Part shown: one piece after another, positions 1 to 6,019 of the stretch | Position numbering within the stretch: position 1 is the stretch's first letter | How the letters are laid out: the number at the start of each line of letters is the position of its first letter | Assembly: GCA_964356135.1 (NCBI GenBank) | Contig: CAYHGV010000050.1 | Coordinates: forward strand, 1 to 21,541 | DNA length: 21,541 nt | Direction of reading: 5' to 3' | DNA from: CAYHGV01 sp964356135 | GTDB lineage: Bacteria; Hydrothermota; Tepidihabitantia; CAYHGV01 | Notes under the pieces: generated by a model | Seen by the model: the letters and a program-made list of their open reading frames with translations, nothing else | What the model was told of the DNA's origin: nothing | The model's database searches: none | Program-made: the position numbers and the translations under genes

Positions 1-86
1 CGGGAGAATATCTCATGGAGATATATCTCGGCGCCGCCCGCTAACGGGTTCTTCCGATCCTGCCAGTTGATGACCAGAACATGCAT
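1..86 (-). CDS. Glycosyltransferase, N-terminus only (runs off window)
   Basis: Only the first 28 codons are in the window. The reverse strand reads MHVLVINWQDRKNPLAGGAE and then IYLHEIFSR. This strongly resembles the start of GT4-family (group 1) glycosyltransferases, where a hydrophobic first strand is followed by the glycine-rich GGAE turn and an LHEIF helix that form the acceptor-side Rossmann fold. By family knowledge such enzymes transfer a sugar from a nucleotide-sugar donor to a lipid or glycan in the cytoplasm; donor and acceptor cannot be told from this fragment. ATG at 86-84 is the start because an in-frame TGA lies three codons upstream and no other start fits. There is no strong Shine-Dalgarno sequence in front of it, but a short out-of-frame ORF (156-13) with a purine-rich leader overlaps it and could couple translation. 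Confidence 0.75.
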   Translation of the reverse strand, partial: MHVLVINWQDRKNPLAGGAEIYLHEIFS

Positions 87-190
87 CGGTTCTCATCTTA
101 TCGGCATTTTCGCCGAAGTCAAGTTTTTCTGCTGCCGGCAGAACGTATGTAACCATCCTCTCTCCCCCTAATCCGATTAATGAAGAACAC

Positions 191-208
191 TTAAAAAGTC
201 ATTTTTAA
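191..208. repeat. AT-rich hairpin repeat, copy 1
   Basis: TTAAAAA-GTCA-TTTTTAA is a perfect 7-bp stem with a four-base loop. The 17-base core AAAAAGTCATTTTTAAC occurs again at 9417-9433. Both copies lie between divergently transcribed genes, so they are unlikely to be ordinary terminators. In both, the sequence then runs into a tract of the ACCAC family. Confidence 0.55.
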
Positions 209-215
209 CCACTAA

Positions 216-236
216 TCCGCCAAGATACATGGCGGA
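216..236. repeat. TCCGCCA/TGGCGGA hairpin repeat, copy 1
   Basis: Seven-base perfect stems (TCCGCCA and TGGCGGA) enclose the loop AGATACA. The reverse complement matches the hairpin at 17684-17704 at 19 of 21 positions; the two differences are transitions in the loop. It sits inside an ACCAC...ACACGGA tract. Confidence 0.6.
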
Positions 237-397
237 CACGGAATTCACTGAATAAAAAAGTATAATAGCGGTTCTAAATCTTCTTTTATTCTGCCTATCG
301 TCTCTGTTCTATTTAACCATTCACCATTCAACCAGTTATTGCTTTCTCAGTGTCTTCAGTGTCTTCGGTGGTTGGTTAGAGTTCTCTAATTAATGGC

Positions 398-426
398 TTG
401 ACGTCTGGCACCAGGACACCTAAAAT
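398..426 (+). promoter_or_regulatory. Sigma70-type promoter for the barrel gene
   Basis: TTGACG (398-403), a 17-base spacer and TAAAAT (421-426) match the vegetative -35/-10 consensus at 5 of 6 positions each. The barrel ATG starts six bases after the -10 box, where transcription would normally begin. The predicted mRNA is therefore leaderless or nearly so. Confidence 0.55.
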
Positions 427-432
427 CTACCA

Positions 433-1605
433 ATGATTATAGCCATTATTTGTAGCTTGTTTATGAGTGTTGCCCAGGAGGATTCGAACGAACTTTATCT
501 CCTCGATATGAACTGGACAACATTTTCACCCCGCTTGGAACTCGCCTTCGATTCCAGCCGCTATGGCTTCCGGACTCTGCAGGGCTGTCTCGATTTGAAA
601 CGATTTTATATTTTTCATGAAGCGAAAATCCGCCATCCCCTGTATAAGAATTTTTTGGTGCGCTATCATTACTTTCACCGGGACAATTACAGCGACTCGA
701 CCGATTATCATCGGTTTGAACCGGTGCTGAGATTGGGGGGTGATTTCTACGGCCATCTGATGATTATCTCCAGAACCTGGAAACAGGACGATGAAATCGG
801 TACCGGGTTCTCCTGGTATTCAAATCCGCTCAATTATGCCGAGGCTTTTTTTATCGTCCGCGATTTCGATAATAACTTCTCCCTTAAGGATACGCGACCC
901 GGTCCGGAAAAGGATGTCTACCTCGATATGCGCTATCCCTACCGGTTCACCTTCGAGGCACGAAAAGAATTCCCCTGGCTGCGGTTCAAATTCTATGGAG
1001 AGTACATAACCCGGGCGAAAAAAGAGCTCCAGAACCCTTCAAGCCGGCAGTTGAAGTCTTTTTCATCAATGGCGACCGAAGGTCGGGTCGAGTGTCTGCC
1101 CTTCGATCGACTGAGACTGGGTACTATTTTTAGTTATAATAATGGAAATAAAAACACCGGTTTCTTCGGGACTGATAGCCTCCAGGACTCGGTGGCAGTC
1201 GATACCACCCGGGATTTGATGGTCGAGCCGTTCCTCGCCGTTGATTTGGGGAAACGCTGGACTCTGAATCTCCAGTATCGTTTTACCAATAAAAAACTGA
1301 TTGATTACCGGCGGGATTGGGATGGAATTATATCACTCGTCGAATACCGGTTGAGCCCCATTACCACCCTCGGGTTCAGTTATGAGCGGAGCGTTCGGCG
1401 ATACTGGTTAGCGGGTAAACCGGTACCCGATTATTTAGGGAAGAACAACATCCAGAACCGGTTGAGCTTACTGGCTGATTTTAAGTTCCCCAGGAATGCC
1501 CATTTATGGATTCGCGAAGGGATTGAGCTGGATGGGTTTCCAAAAACTACCTTCTCGATGCGGTTCCATAACCATACCTATGCGGCATTGATGGTAACCT
1601 TTTAA
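433..1605 (+). CDS. Putative outer-membrane beta-barrel protein
   Basis: This 390-residue protein is not assignable to a named family by eye. The N-terminus (MIIAIICSLFMSVAQ) is a short hydrophobic segment that looks like a brief signal peptide, although it has no positive n-region. The rest is rich in Tyr, Phe, Trp and Arg, with alternating polar and apolar stretches such as LRFKFYGEYITRAKK and WTLNLQYRFTNKK, and it ends HTYAALMVTF. A terminal Phe after an alternating pattern is typical of the last strand recognised by the BAM machinery. I infer an outer-membrane barrel, perhaps a porin-like or assembly-associated protein. ATG 433 is the start because an in-frame TAA lies at 421-423 and no GTG or TTG intervenes. 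There is no Shine-Dalgarno at normal spacing; the promoter ends at 426. It is monocistronic, with repeats on both sides. Confidence 0.55.
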   Translation: MIIAIICSLFMSVAQEDSNELYLLDMNWTTFSPRLELAFDSSRYGFRTLQGCLDLKRFYIFHEAKIRHPLYKNFLVRYHYFHRDNYSDSTDYHRFEPVLRLGGDFYGHLMIISRTWKQDDEIGTGFSWYSNPLNYAEAFFIVRDFDNNFSLKDTRPGPEKDVYLDMRYPYRFTFEARKEFPWLRFKFYGEYITRAKKELQNPSSRQLKSFSSMATEGRVECLPFDRLRLGTIFSYNNGNKNTGFFGTDSLQDSVAVDTTRDLMVEPFLAVDLGKRWTLNLQYRFTNKKLIDYRRDWDGIISLVEYRLSPITTLGFSYERSVRRYWLAGKPVPDYLGKNNIQNRLSLLADFKFPRNAHLWIREGIELDGFPKTTFSMRFHNHTYAALMVTF

Positions 1606-1810
1606 TAATATAATAAGGTTACTAACCCACCGAACCCGTAGCGAACTTTTCCCAATACCAATAAGGGAATTTGGTTCTTCTCCATTTGGGATGCGGCTTG
1701 GTAACCACGAGTGCACTGCATAGGAATCAATAGCCATAGGTCATTTTGCGATAATGAGTCAGTTGGTAGCGATGCGATTGAGCTCCGCATTGCATCGCAC
1801 AAAGGGAATA

Positions 1811-2024
1811 CTGTCGGATAAAGCNNNNNNNNNNNNNNNNNNNNNNNNNNNNNNNNNNNNNNNNNNNNNNNNNNNNNNNNNNNNNNNNNNNNNNNNNNNN
1901 NNNNNNNNNNNNNNNNNNNNNNNNCGACCTTGTCGGATAAAGCCGACCTTGTCGGATAAAGCCGACCTTGTCGGATAAAGCCGACCTTGTCGGATAAAAC
2001 CGACCTTGTCGGATAAAACCGACC
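1811..2024. repeat. 19-bp tandem repeat array carrying a hairpin in each unit
   Basis: The unit CGACCTTGTCGGATAAAGC repeats at 1925, 1944 and 1963, and as a variant ending AAC at 1982 and 2001, with a last partial unit at 2020-2024. The 14 bases before the N run (1811-1824) match the end of the unit, so the array spans the gap and its copy number is unknown. Across each junction CCGAC-CTT-GTCGG is a perfect 5-bp stem. There are no spacers, so this is not a CRISPR array. The 19-base unit is not a multiple of 3, so it cannot encode a simple peptide repeat. Confidence 0.9.
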
Positions 2025-2074
2025 GCTGCAGTCATAGCACCGAGGCTAGTCCTCGGCTGGGTCGGGGATAAATT

Positions 2075-2095
2075 GTGGGAGCGACTTCAAGTCGC
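2075..2095 (+). repeat. REP-like palindrome with GGAG-type head
   Basis: GTGGGAG is followed by GCGACTT-C-AAGTCGC, a 7-bp stem. A G-rich GGAG head directly before a palindrome is the layout of repetitive extragenic palindromes mobilised by RAYT transposases in gamma-proteobacteria. No RAYT gene is in the window, so the link is by analogy only. Confidence 0.5.
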
Positions 2096-2344
2096 GAAAA
2101 ATAAATCATTTTTATTAGAAATTGATTGTATTGGTAGCGGTGGATTGAGTTCCTTTCAGTCGCTCTATTCTTCGAATTTGAGCTCCTTTGACATCGCAAA
2201 GCTCGTCTATGCTTTCGCATTTCAGTCACTCGATGGCGCGTCCATTCCTGATTTGGAAGCGACGCATTTGGTATCGCACAAAGACGAATTTTCAAGCTCT
2301 TTTTTATTGCAACTCATTAGGAGATGAACCGGGAATTTTTTAAC

Positions 2345-2372
2345 TTGACATAACCGTTGACTTTTATATAAT
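2345..2372 (+). promoter_or_regulatory. Consensus sigma70 promoter of the fmdB-like/HU/tRNA/murA run
   Basis: TTGACA (2345-2350) and TATAAT (2367-2372) match the consensus perfectly, with a 16-base spacer. The ATG of the next gene starts only five bases after TATAAT, which predicts transcription starting at or next to that ATG. Confidence 0.75.
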
Positions 2373-2377
2373 GAGGT

Positions 2378-2602
2378 ATGCCAATTAGGGAATTTCGATG
2401 TCTGAAATGCGAAGAGGTTTTTGAGGTCCTTATTTTCAAGAGAGAAGAGGAGGAGGAGGACCTTAACTGTCCCCGGTGCGGGAGTAAAAAACTGACAAAA
2501 CTGCTTTCCCTCTTTGCCCGGATTGGAGGGAACGGAGAAGCTGCGCTCTCTCAAACCAGCTGTAGTAGCTGTTCGGGTAAGAGTTGTAGCACCTGTCATT
2601 GA
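2378..2602 (+). CDS. FmdB-family zinc ribbon protein
   Basis: This 74-residue protein opens with MPIREFRCLKC, the classic start of the FmdB/CxxC zinc-ribbon family. The zinc ligands are visible as C8-x2-C11 and C31-x2-C34, separated by a very acidic linker (EEEEED). The C-terminal tail carries five more cysteines (SCSSCSGKSCSTCH), as in many family members. Proteins of this family are often annotated as putative regulators; no biochemical role is firmly established. It is the first gene of a compact run and the HU-like gene begins 10 bp after its stop. ATG 2378 lies five bases after a consensus -10 box. GAGG is only one base away from the ATG, too close for a normal Shine-Dalgarno, so the message is probably leaderless. 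Confidence 0.85.
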   Translation: MPIREFRCLKCEEVFEVLIFKREEEEEDLNCPRCGSKKLTKLLSLFARIGGNGEAALSQTSCSSCSGKSCSTCH

Positions 2603-2612
2603 AGGAGGGGAA

Positions 2613-2903
2613 ATGAGTGTGACGAAGTATGGACTGGTCGATGTTGTAACTGCTGAAGTTGGCCCGAAGATTACCCGCAAAGATGTGGGCATCATCGTTG
2701 ACCGGTTCCTCAGCGTTCTCAGCAAAACCCTGGCCGAGGGTAAACGGGTTGAAATCAGAGGGTTTGGGGTGTTTATGACCAAACTCCGTCGTGAGCGATT
2801 GGGTCGCAATCCCCGAACCAAAGAACCGGTGAAAATACCGTCGCGATTAGTCCCGGTATTTAAACCGTCAAGAATCTTAATGGAAATGGTTTCCCAGAGG
2901 TAA
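2613..2903 (+). CDS. HU/IHF-family DNA-binding protein
   Basis: This 96-residue nucleoid protein bends DNA as a dimer. The N-terminal helices (residues 3-45) are followed by the family hallmark RGFGVF (49-54), the flexible DNA-grasping arm GRNPRTKEPVKIP (64-76, with the intercalating proline at 67) and the FKPSRILMEMV helix. The length is normal for HU/IHF. I chose ATG 2613 because AAGGAGGGG lies just upstream and the family starts there; an in-frame ATG at 2514 would add 33 unrelated residues that overlap the zinc-ribbon gene. HU and IHF cannot be separated by eye. It is followed three bases later by the small basic protein, probably in one transcript. Confidence 0.92.
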   Translation: MSVTKYGLVDVVTAEVGPKITRKDVGIIVDRFLSVLSKTLAEGKRVEIRGFGVFMTKLRRERLGRNPRTKEPVKIPSRLVPVFKPSRILMEMVSQR

Positions 2904-2906
2904 AAT

Positions 2907-3002
2907 ATGCCTTGCGGTCGAAAAAGAAAGCTACGAAAAATAAAGCGACATAAATTTAAAAAACGGCGCAAAGCTCTTCGACATAAAAAGAAACTCCGGT
3001 AG
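2907..3002 (+). CDS. Very small basic AURKAIP1/COX24-like protein
   Basis: This gene encodes only 31 residues. The product begins MPCGRKRKLRKIKRHK and consists almost entirely of Lys, Arg and His. It resembles the tiny AURKAIP1/COX24-domain proteins found in Bacteroidetes/Chlorobi-type genomes (MPxGKKRKRHK...HKRKKRLRKNRHKK), which relate to a mitochondrial small-subunit ribosomal protein and are thought to associate with the ribosome. The start follows the HU-like stop by three bases, and the reading frame ends five bases before tRNA-Arg. The composition and position support a real gene rather than chance: this is the only long frame in the gap and it is conserved in style with the family. 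The functional assignment is by resemblance only. Confidence 0.75.
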   Translation: MPCGRKRKLRKIKRHKFKKRRKALRHKKKLR

Positions 3003-3007
3003 TTCCT

Positions 3008-3080
3008 GCGCCCGTAGCTCAGCGGATAGAGCGGTGGACTCCGGATCCACAGGCCACGCGTTCAAATCGCGTCGGGCGCT
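3008..3080 (+). tRNA. tRNA-Arg (anticodon CCG)
   Basis: The full cloverleaf is visible in 73 bases. The acceptor is GCGCCCG/CGGGCGC, the D-arm GCTC/GAGC with loop AGCGGATA, the anticodon arm GTGGA-CTCCGGA-TCCAC, the variable loop AGGCC and the T-arm ACGCG-TTCAAAT-CGCGT. CCG decodes CGG (Arg), and an A at about position 20 fits arginine identity. The discriminator base is T, which is unusual for bacterial tRNA-Arg (normally A or G). No CCA is encoded, so a CCA-adding enzyme is needed. It lies inside a run of protein genes, so it is probably cut out of a polycistronic transcript. Confidence 0.93.
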
Positions 3081-3101
3081 CTGGATAGGAATGTATTGAC
3101 T

Positions 3102-3617
3102 ATGGATCTATTAACTATAATTAAAAAACGGCGCAGCATCCGTAAGTATAAACCGACTCCGATCCCCCCGGCGGTGCTCAATCGGATTCTGGAGGCGGGA
3201 CGGCTTGCACCTTCGGCTAAGAATGTCCAGCCCTGGCGGTTTATCATTGTCCGCGACGATAAGACCAAGCGCAATCTGGCAAAAGCCTGCAACTGCCAGT
3301 GGTTTATCGCCCAGGCACCGATTGTGATCTGCGGAGTCGCATTGGCTCAGAGTGCCTATGCCCGGATGGGCGGGTATATGAGCTCGTTCAGCGTCGATTT
3401 GGCTATCGCATTGGAACACATTATCCTTGCGGCAACGAATGAAGGTCTGGGAACCTGCTGGATTGGTGCGTTTACCGAAAAGAAGGTCAAAGATATACTC
3501 GGCGTGCCGGAAGGTGCACGGGTGGTGGCTCTGACTCCGATCGGTTATCCGGCGGAGCGAGCGGCCGCGACATCACGCAAAAGACTTACCAAAATTGTCT
3601 CCTACGAAAAGTTTTAG
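3102..3617 (+). CDS. Nitroreductase-family FMN-dependent oxidoreductase
   Basis: This is a protein of about 171 residues with the nitroreductase fold. The N-terminal FMN-phosphate motif is IIKKRRSIRKYKP. It is followed by APSAKNVQPWRFIIV (flavin and dimer contact) and, near the C-terminus, GLGTCWIGAF...ILGVPEGARVVALTPIGYPAE. Such enzymes use NAD(P)H to reduce nitro compounds, quinones, flavins or related substrates; the native substrate cannot be read from sequence. ATG 3102 gives the usual start (MDLLTIIKKRRS). TTG 3096, two codons earlier and five bases after AGGA, is a possible alternative. The start lies only 22 bases after tRNA-Arg, and murA begins two bases after its stop, so it is probably cotranscribed. 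Confidence 0.88.
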   Translation: MDLLTIIKKRRSIRKYKPTPIPPAVLNRILEAGRLAPSAKNVQPWRFIIVRDDKTKRNLAKACNCQWFIAQAPIVICGVALAQSAYARMGGYMSSFSVDLAIALEHIILAATNEGLGTCWIGAFTEKKVKDILGVPEGARVVALTPIGYPAERAAATSRKRLTKIVSYEKF

Positions 3618-3619
3618 TC

Positions 3620-4882
3620 GTGGATAAACTGGTTATAAACGGTGGCCGGCCCTTACAGGGCACGGTTGCGATTTCCGGTTCAAAAAATGCCTTTTTGCCG
3701 ATTATGGCGGCAACCCTCCTGGCGGAAAGCCCCTGCGTTCTCAAAAACGTCCCTGCCCTGGAGGACATCAAAACGATGGTCGAGATGCTCCGGGCATTGA
3801 ATGTCAAGGTTAATCTGACAAAAGGCACCCTGACCATCGACGCTTCGGGCGAGCTGGGAATGGAAGCACCCTATGACATCGTCAAGAAGATGCGCGCATC
3901 CTATTATGTGCTCGGCCCGCTTTTAGGACGGCTCAAAAAAGCGCTGGTCGCTCTACCCGGCGGCTGTGCGATCGGACCCCGGCCGATCGACCTTCACTTG
4001 AAAGGGATGCGGAAATTGGGCGCAAAAATTCGGGTGGAACACGGTTATGTTCGGGCTGAAGCTAAGGCTTTAACCGGCAACGAAATGATTCTGGAAGGTA
4101 CAAAAGGAACGAGCGTCGGCGCAACCTGTAATGTAATGATGGCGGCGGTGCTCGCTTCGGGCACGACCGTTATCAAAGGTGGTGCGTGTGAGCCCGAGGT
4201 TATAGACCTTGCCAATTTTTTAATAAAGATGGGAGCTAAGGTTAAAGGTGCCGGCACACCGACCGTAACGATCGAAGGGGCAGAGCGTCTAACCGGCGTC
4301 GAGTATACACCGATTCCCGACCGGATTGAAGCGGGAACCTTTGCCGCAGCAGGAGTGATTACCCGGGGCACGATTGAGATCCTGAACTGCGTGCCTGACC
4401 AGCTCTTTGCGGTCATCGAAAATCTCAGGGAGTCAGGTGCTCTGGTCGAGGCCGGCACCAACCGTCTCCGGGTCCAGGCCCAGCATCCCCCGAAGCCGTT
4501 ATCGATTACGACCGCTCCCTACCCGGGATTTCCCACCGATATGCAGGCTCAGTTCATGGCTTTGCTGAGTTTAGCCTCGGGCACCAGCACTATCACCGAA
4601 ACAATTTTTGAAGCCCGGTTTCTCCATGCCCAGGAACTCGCCCGGATGGGCGCGGACATCACCCTCGATGGCAATACCGCCATTATTCGGGGAGCACCCG
4701 CACTCACCGGCGCACCGGTCATGGCATCCGATCTGAGGGCATCGGCGGCACTGGTTCTTGCCGGGCTGGCAGCGAAAGGCGAAACCCAAATTTCGAGAAT
4801 CTACCATTTAGACCGGGGCTACGAATCGATCGAAAAGAAGCTTTCCGGTCTGGGCGCGGAAGTCCGGCGCGAGCAGGAATAA
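3620..4882 (+). CDS. murA: UDP-N-acetylglucosamine 1-carboxyvinyltransferase (MurA)
   Basis: This 420-residue enzyme catalyses the first committed step of peptidoglycan synthesis, adding enolpyruvate from PEP to UDP-GlcNAc in the cytosol. The EPSP-synthase fold is clear. SGSKNA contains Lys22, LPGGCAIGPRPIDLH contains the catalytic and fosfomycin-target Cys116, and GFPTDMQAQFMAL carries the catalytic Asp. RASYYVLGP supplies an active-site Arg. The catalytic Cys (not Asp) predicts ordinary fosfomycin sensitivity at this site. The start is GTG at 3620, two bases after the nitroreductase stop and without its own Shine-Dalgarno, which suggests translational coupling. The length is typical of the family. 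Its presence argues for a cell wall. Confidence 0.97.
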   Translation: MDKLVINGGRPLQGTVAISGSKNAFLPIMAATLLAESPCVLKNVPALEDIKTMVEMLRALNVKVNLTKGTLTIDASGELGMEAPYDIVKKMRASYYVLGPLLGRLKKALVALPGGCAIGPRPIDLHLKGMRKLGAKIRVEHGYVRAEAKALTGNEMILEGTKGTSVGATCNVMMAAVLASGTTVIKGGACEPEVIDLANFLIKMGAKVKGAGTPTVTIEGAERLTGVEYTPIPDRIEAGTFAAAGVITRGTIEILNCVPDQLFAVIENLRESGALVEAGTNRLRVQAQHPPKPLSITTAPYPGFPTDMQAQFMALLSLASGTSTITETIFEARFLHAQELARMGADITLDGNTAIIRGAPALTGAPVMASDLRASAALVLAGLAAKGETQISRIYHLDRGYESIEKKLSGLGAEVRREQE

Positions 4883-4901
4883 CAAGCCTGATTTCAGATA
4901 C

Positions 4902-4943
4902 AACCACGAACGCACACGAAAGGACACGAACAAACACGAAAAT
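4902..4943 (+). repeat. ACCAC...CACGAA periodic tract before ispG
   Basis: Four CACGAA cores recur about every 10 bases (CACGAACGCA, CACGAAAGGA, CACGAACAAA, CACGAAAAT). It is one of several related tracts in the window, all in intergenic DNA. It ends 14 bases before the ispG ATG and takes the place of any Shine-Dalgarno sequence. Confidence 0.75.
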
Positions 4944-4957
4944 CCAAAATTTAAAAA

Positions 4958-6019
4958 ATGACACGAATACGTAAAGCGACGAAACCGGTCAAGGTGGCTG
5001 GGCTGACGATCGGGAACGGTTCGCCCGTGTCGGTGCAGTCGATGGCGAAGACCGATACCCGGAATAGTGCTGCCACGGTTCGACAGATCAAAAGATTGGA
5101 ACAAGCGGGCTGCGAACTGGTGCGGGTCGCGGTCCTGGACGCGGCGGCTGCCGCGGCAATTGCCGGAATTAAAAAATCGATTACGATTCCCCTGGTCGCG
5201 GATATTCACTTCAATTACCGGTTGGCGCTGGCAAGCATCCGAGCCGGTGCGGATAAGATTCGAATCAATCCCGGCACCATTGGTGAGAACTGGAAAATGG
5301 AAGAGATTATCAAGGCGTGTAAAGATAACAATTTGCCGATTCGAATCGGCATTAATACCGGCTCGCTGGATAAAACCGTTCTTGGAAAATATGGCAGTCC
5401 CACTCCAGCCGCAATTATTGAAAGCCTGGAAAAGACCATCGCACTTTTCGAAAAAAATAATTTCTCTCAAATCGTCATTTCTGCCAAGGCATCGGATGTA
5501 GCGACCACGGTCGAGGCATACCGGCTGATCAGCGAACGGTTTGATTATCCTCTTCATCTGGGATTAACCGAAGCCGGCCTGCCGTTAGCAGGAACGGTCC
5601 GGTCGACCGTTGCCCTCGCCCTTTTATTAAACGAAGGAATTGGAGATACGATCCGGGTATCGCTGACCGCAGACCCGGTGTTGGAAGTGCAAGTCGGATA
5701 TGAAATTCTTAAAAGTCTGGGCTTACGGGAATACGGGCCGACCCTCATTTCCTGTCCGACCTGCGGCCGCTGCGAAATTGATTTGGTGAAACTGGTAAAA
5801 AAGGTCGAAACCCGGTTAAAAAAAATTAACACCCCGCTGAAAATTGCGATTATGGGTTGCGTGGTCAACGGACCGGGTGAAGCCCGGGAGGCGGACTACG
5901 GCATCGCCGGTGGTCGAGGAACGGGCATTGTCTTTAAAAAAGGGAAAATAATAAAAAAGGTAAAAGCCAGCCGGTTGCTCGAAACCCTGTTTGAGGTAAT
6001 CGCCCGGGATCAGGCGTGA
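4958..6019 (+). CDS. ispG: 4-hydroxy-3-methylbut-2-enyl diphosphate synthase (IspG/GcpE)
   Basis: This 353-residue enzyme of the MEP isoprenoid pathway converts MEcPP to HMBPP using a 4Fe-4S cluster. The TIM-barrel part carries SVQSMAKTDTRN, VADIHFNYRLAL and KIRINPGTIG. The cluster domain shows CPTCGRC (ligands C266 and C269) and MGCVVNGPGEA (C301 and the Glu308 ligand), matching the known CxxC...C...E set. The length is that of the short bacterial form without the extra plant/Chlamydia domain. There is no Shine-Dalgarno; a periodic repeat tract and an A-rich stretch precede ATG 4958. Its stop overlaps the GTG of the next gene by four bases, so at least three genes form a coupled set. Confidence 0.97.
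   Translation: MTRIRKATKPVKVAGLTIGNGSPVSVQSMAKTDTRNSAATVRQIKRLEQAGCELVRVAVLDAAAAAAIAGIKKSITIPLVADIHFNYRLALASIRAGADKIRINPGTIGENWKMEEIIKACKDNNLPIRIGINTGSLDKTVLGKYGSPTPAAIIESLEKTIALFEKNNFSQIVISAKASDVATTVEAYRLISERFDYPLHLGLTEAGLPLAGTVRSTVALALLLNEGIGDTIRVSLTADPVLEVQVGYEILKSLGLREYGPTLISCPTCGRCEIDLVKLVKKVETRLKKINTPLKIAIMGCVVNGPGEAREADYGIAGGRGTGIVFKKGKIIKKVKASRLLETLFEVIARDQA

Larger units (their letters stand above)
87..432. other. Divergent intergenic region with repeat remnants
   Basis: This 346-bp gap separates the minus-strand glycosyltransferase from the plus-strand barrel gene. It holds an AT-rich hairpin with a GTCA loop at 191-208, a TCCGCCA...TGGCGGA hairpin at 216-236, a decayed tract at about 340-375 that is the reverse complement of the ACCAC/ACACTGAAGACAC repeats seen elsewhere in the window, and a promoter for the barrel gene at 398-426. 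The only ORF in it is the 47-codon minus-strand ORF 156-13. Confidence 0.6.
1606..2377. other. Gene-free repeat patch with assembly gap
   Basis: No convincing gene is present in these 772 bp. The ORFs that cross it are short and run through the N run. It contains a GCGATGC...GCATCGC inverted repeat at about 1770-1799, a 19-bp tandem array interrupted by 100 N (1825-1924), a CCGAGG-CTAGT-CCTCGG hairpin at 2040-2056, a REP-like palindrome at 2075-2095, and a stretch at about 2190-2300 whose wording (TCTATGCTTTCGCATTTC) recalls the interior of the 221-bp element at 14167-14387. The promoter of the next operon closes the region. Confidence 0.65.

Noticed and set aside
1811..2024. CRISPR array
   Set aside because: Repeat units are directly adjacent with no unique spacers, the unit is only 19 bp, and no cas gene is present.
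1727..2035. ORFs running through the tandem array and the N run on both strands
   Set aside because: They consist of repeat units and undetermined bases; the 19-bp period shifts frame each unit and no start signal or family resemblance exists.
2514..2612. Longer HU-like protein starting at ATG 2514
   Set aside because: The extra 33 residues overlap the zinc-ribbon gene, do not resemble the family, and the strong AAGGAGGGG lies before ATG 2613.
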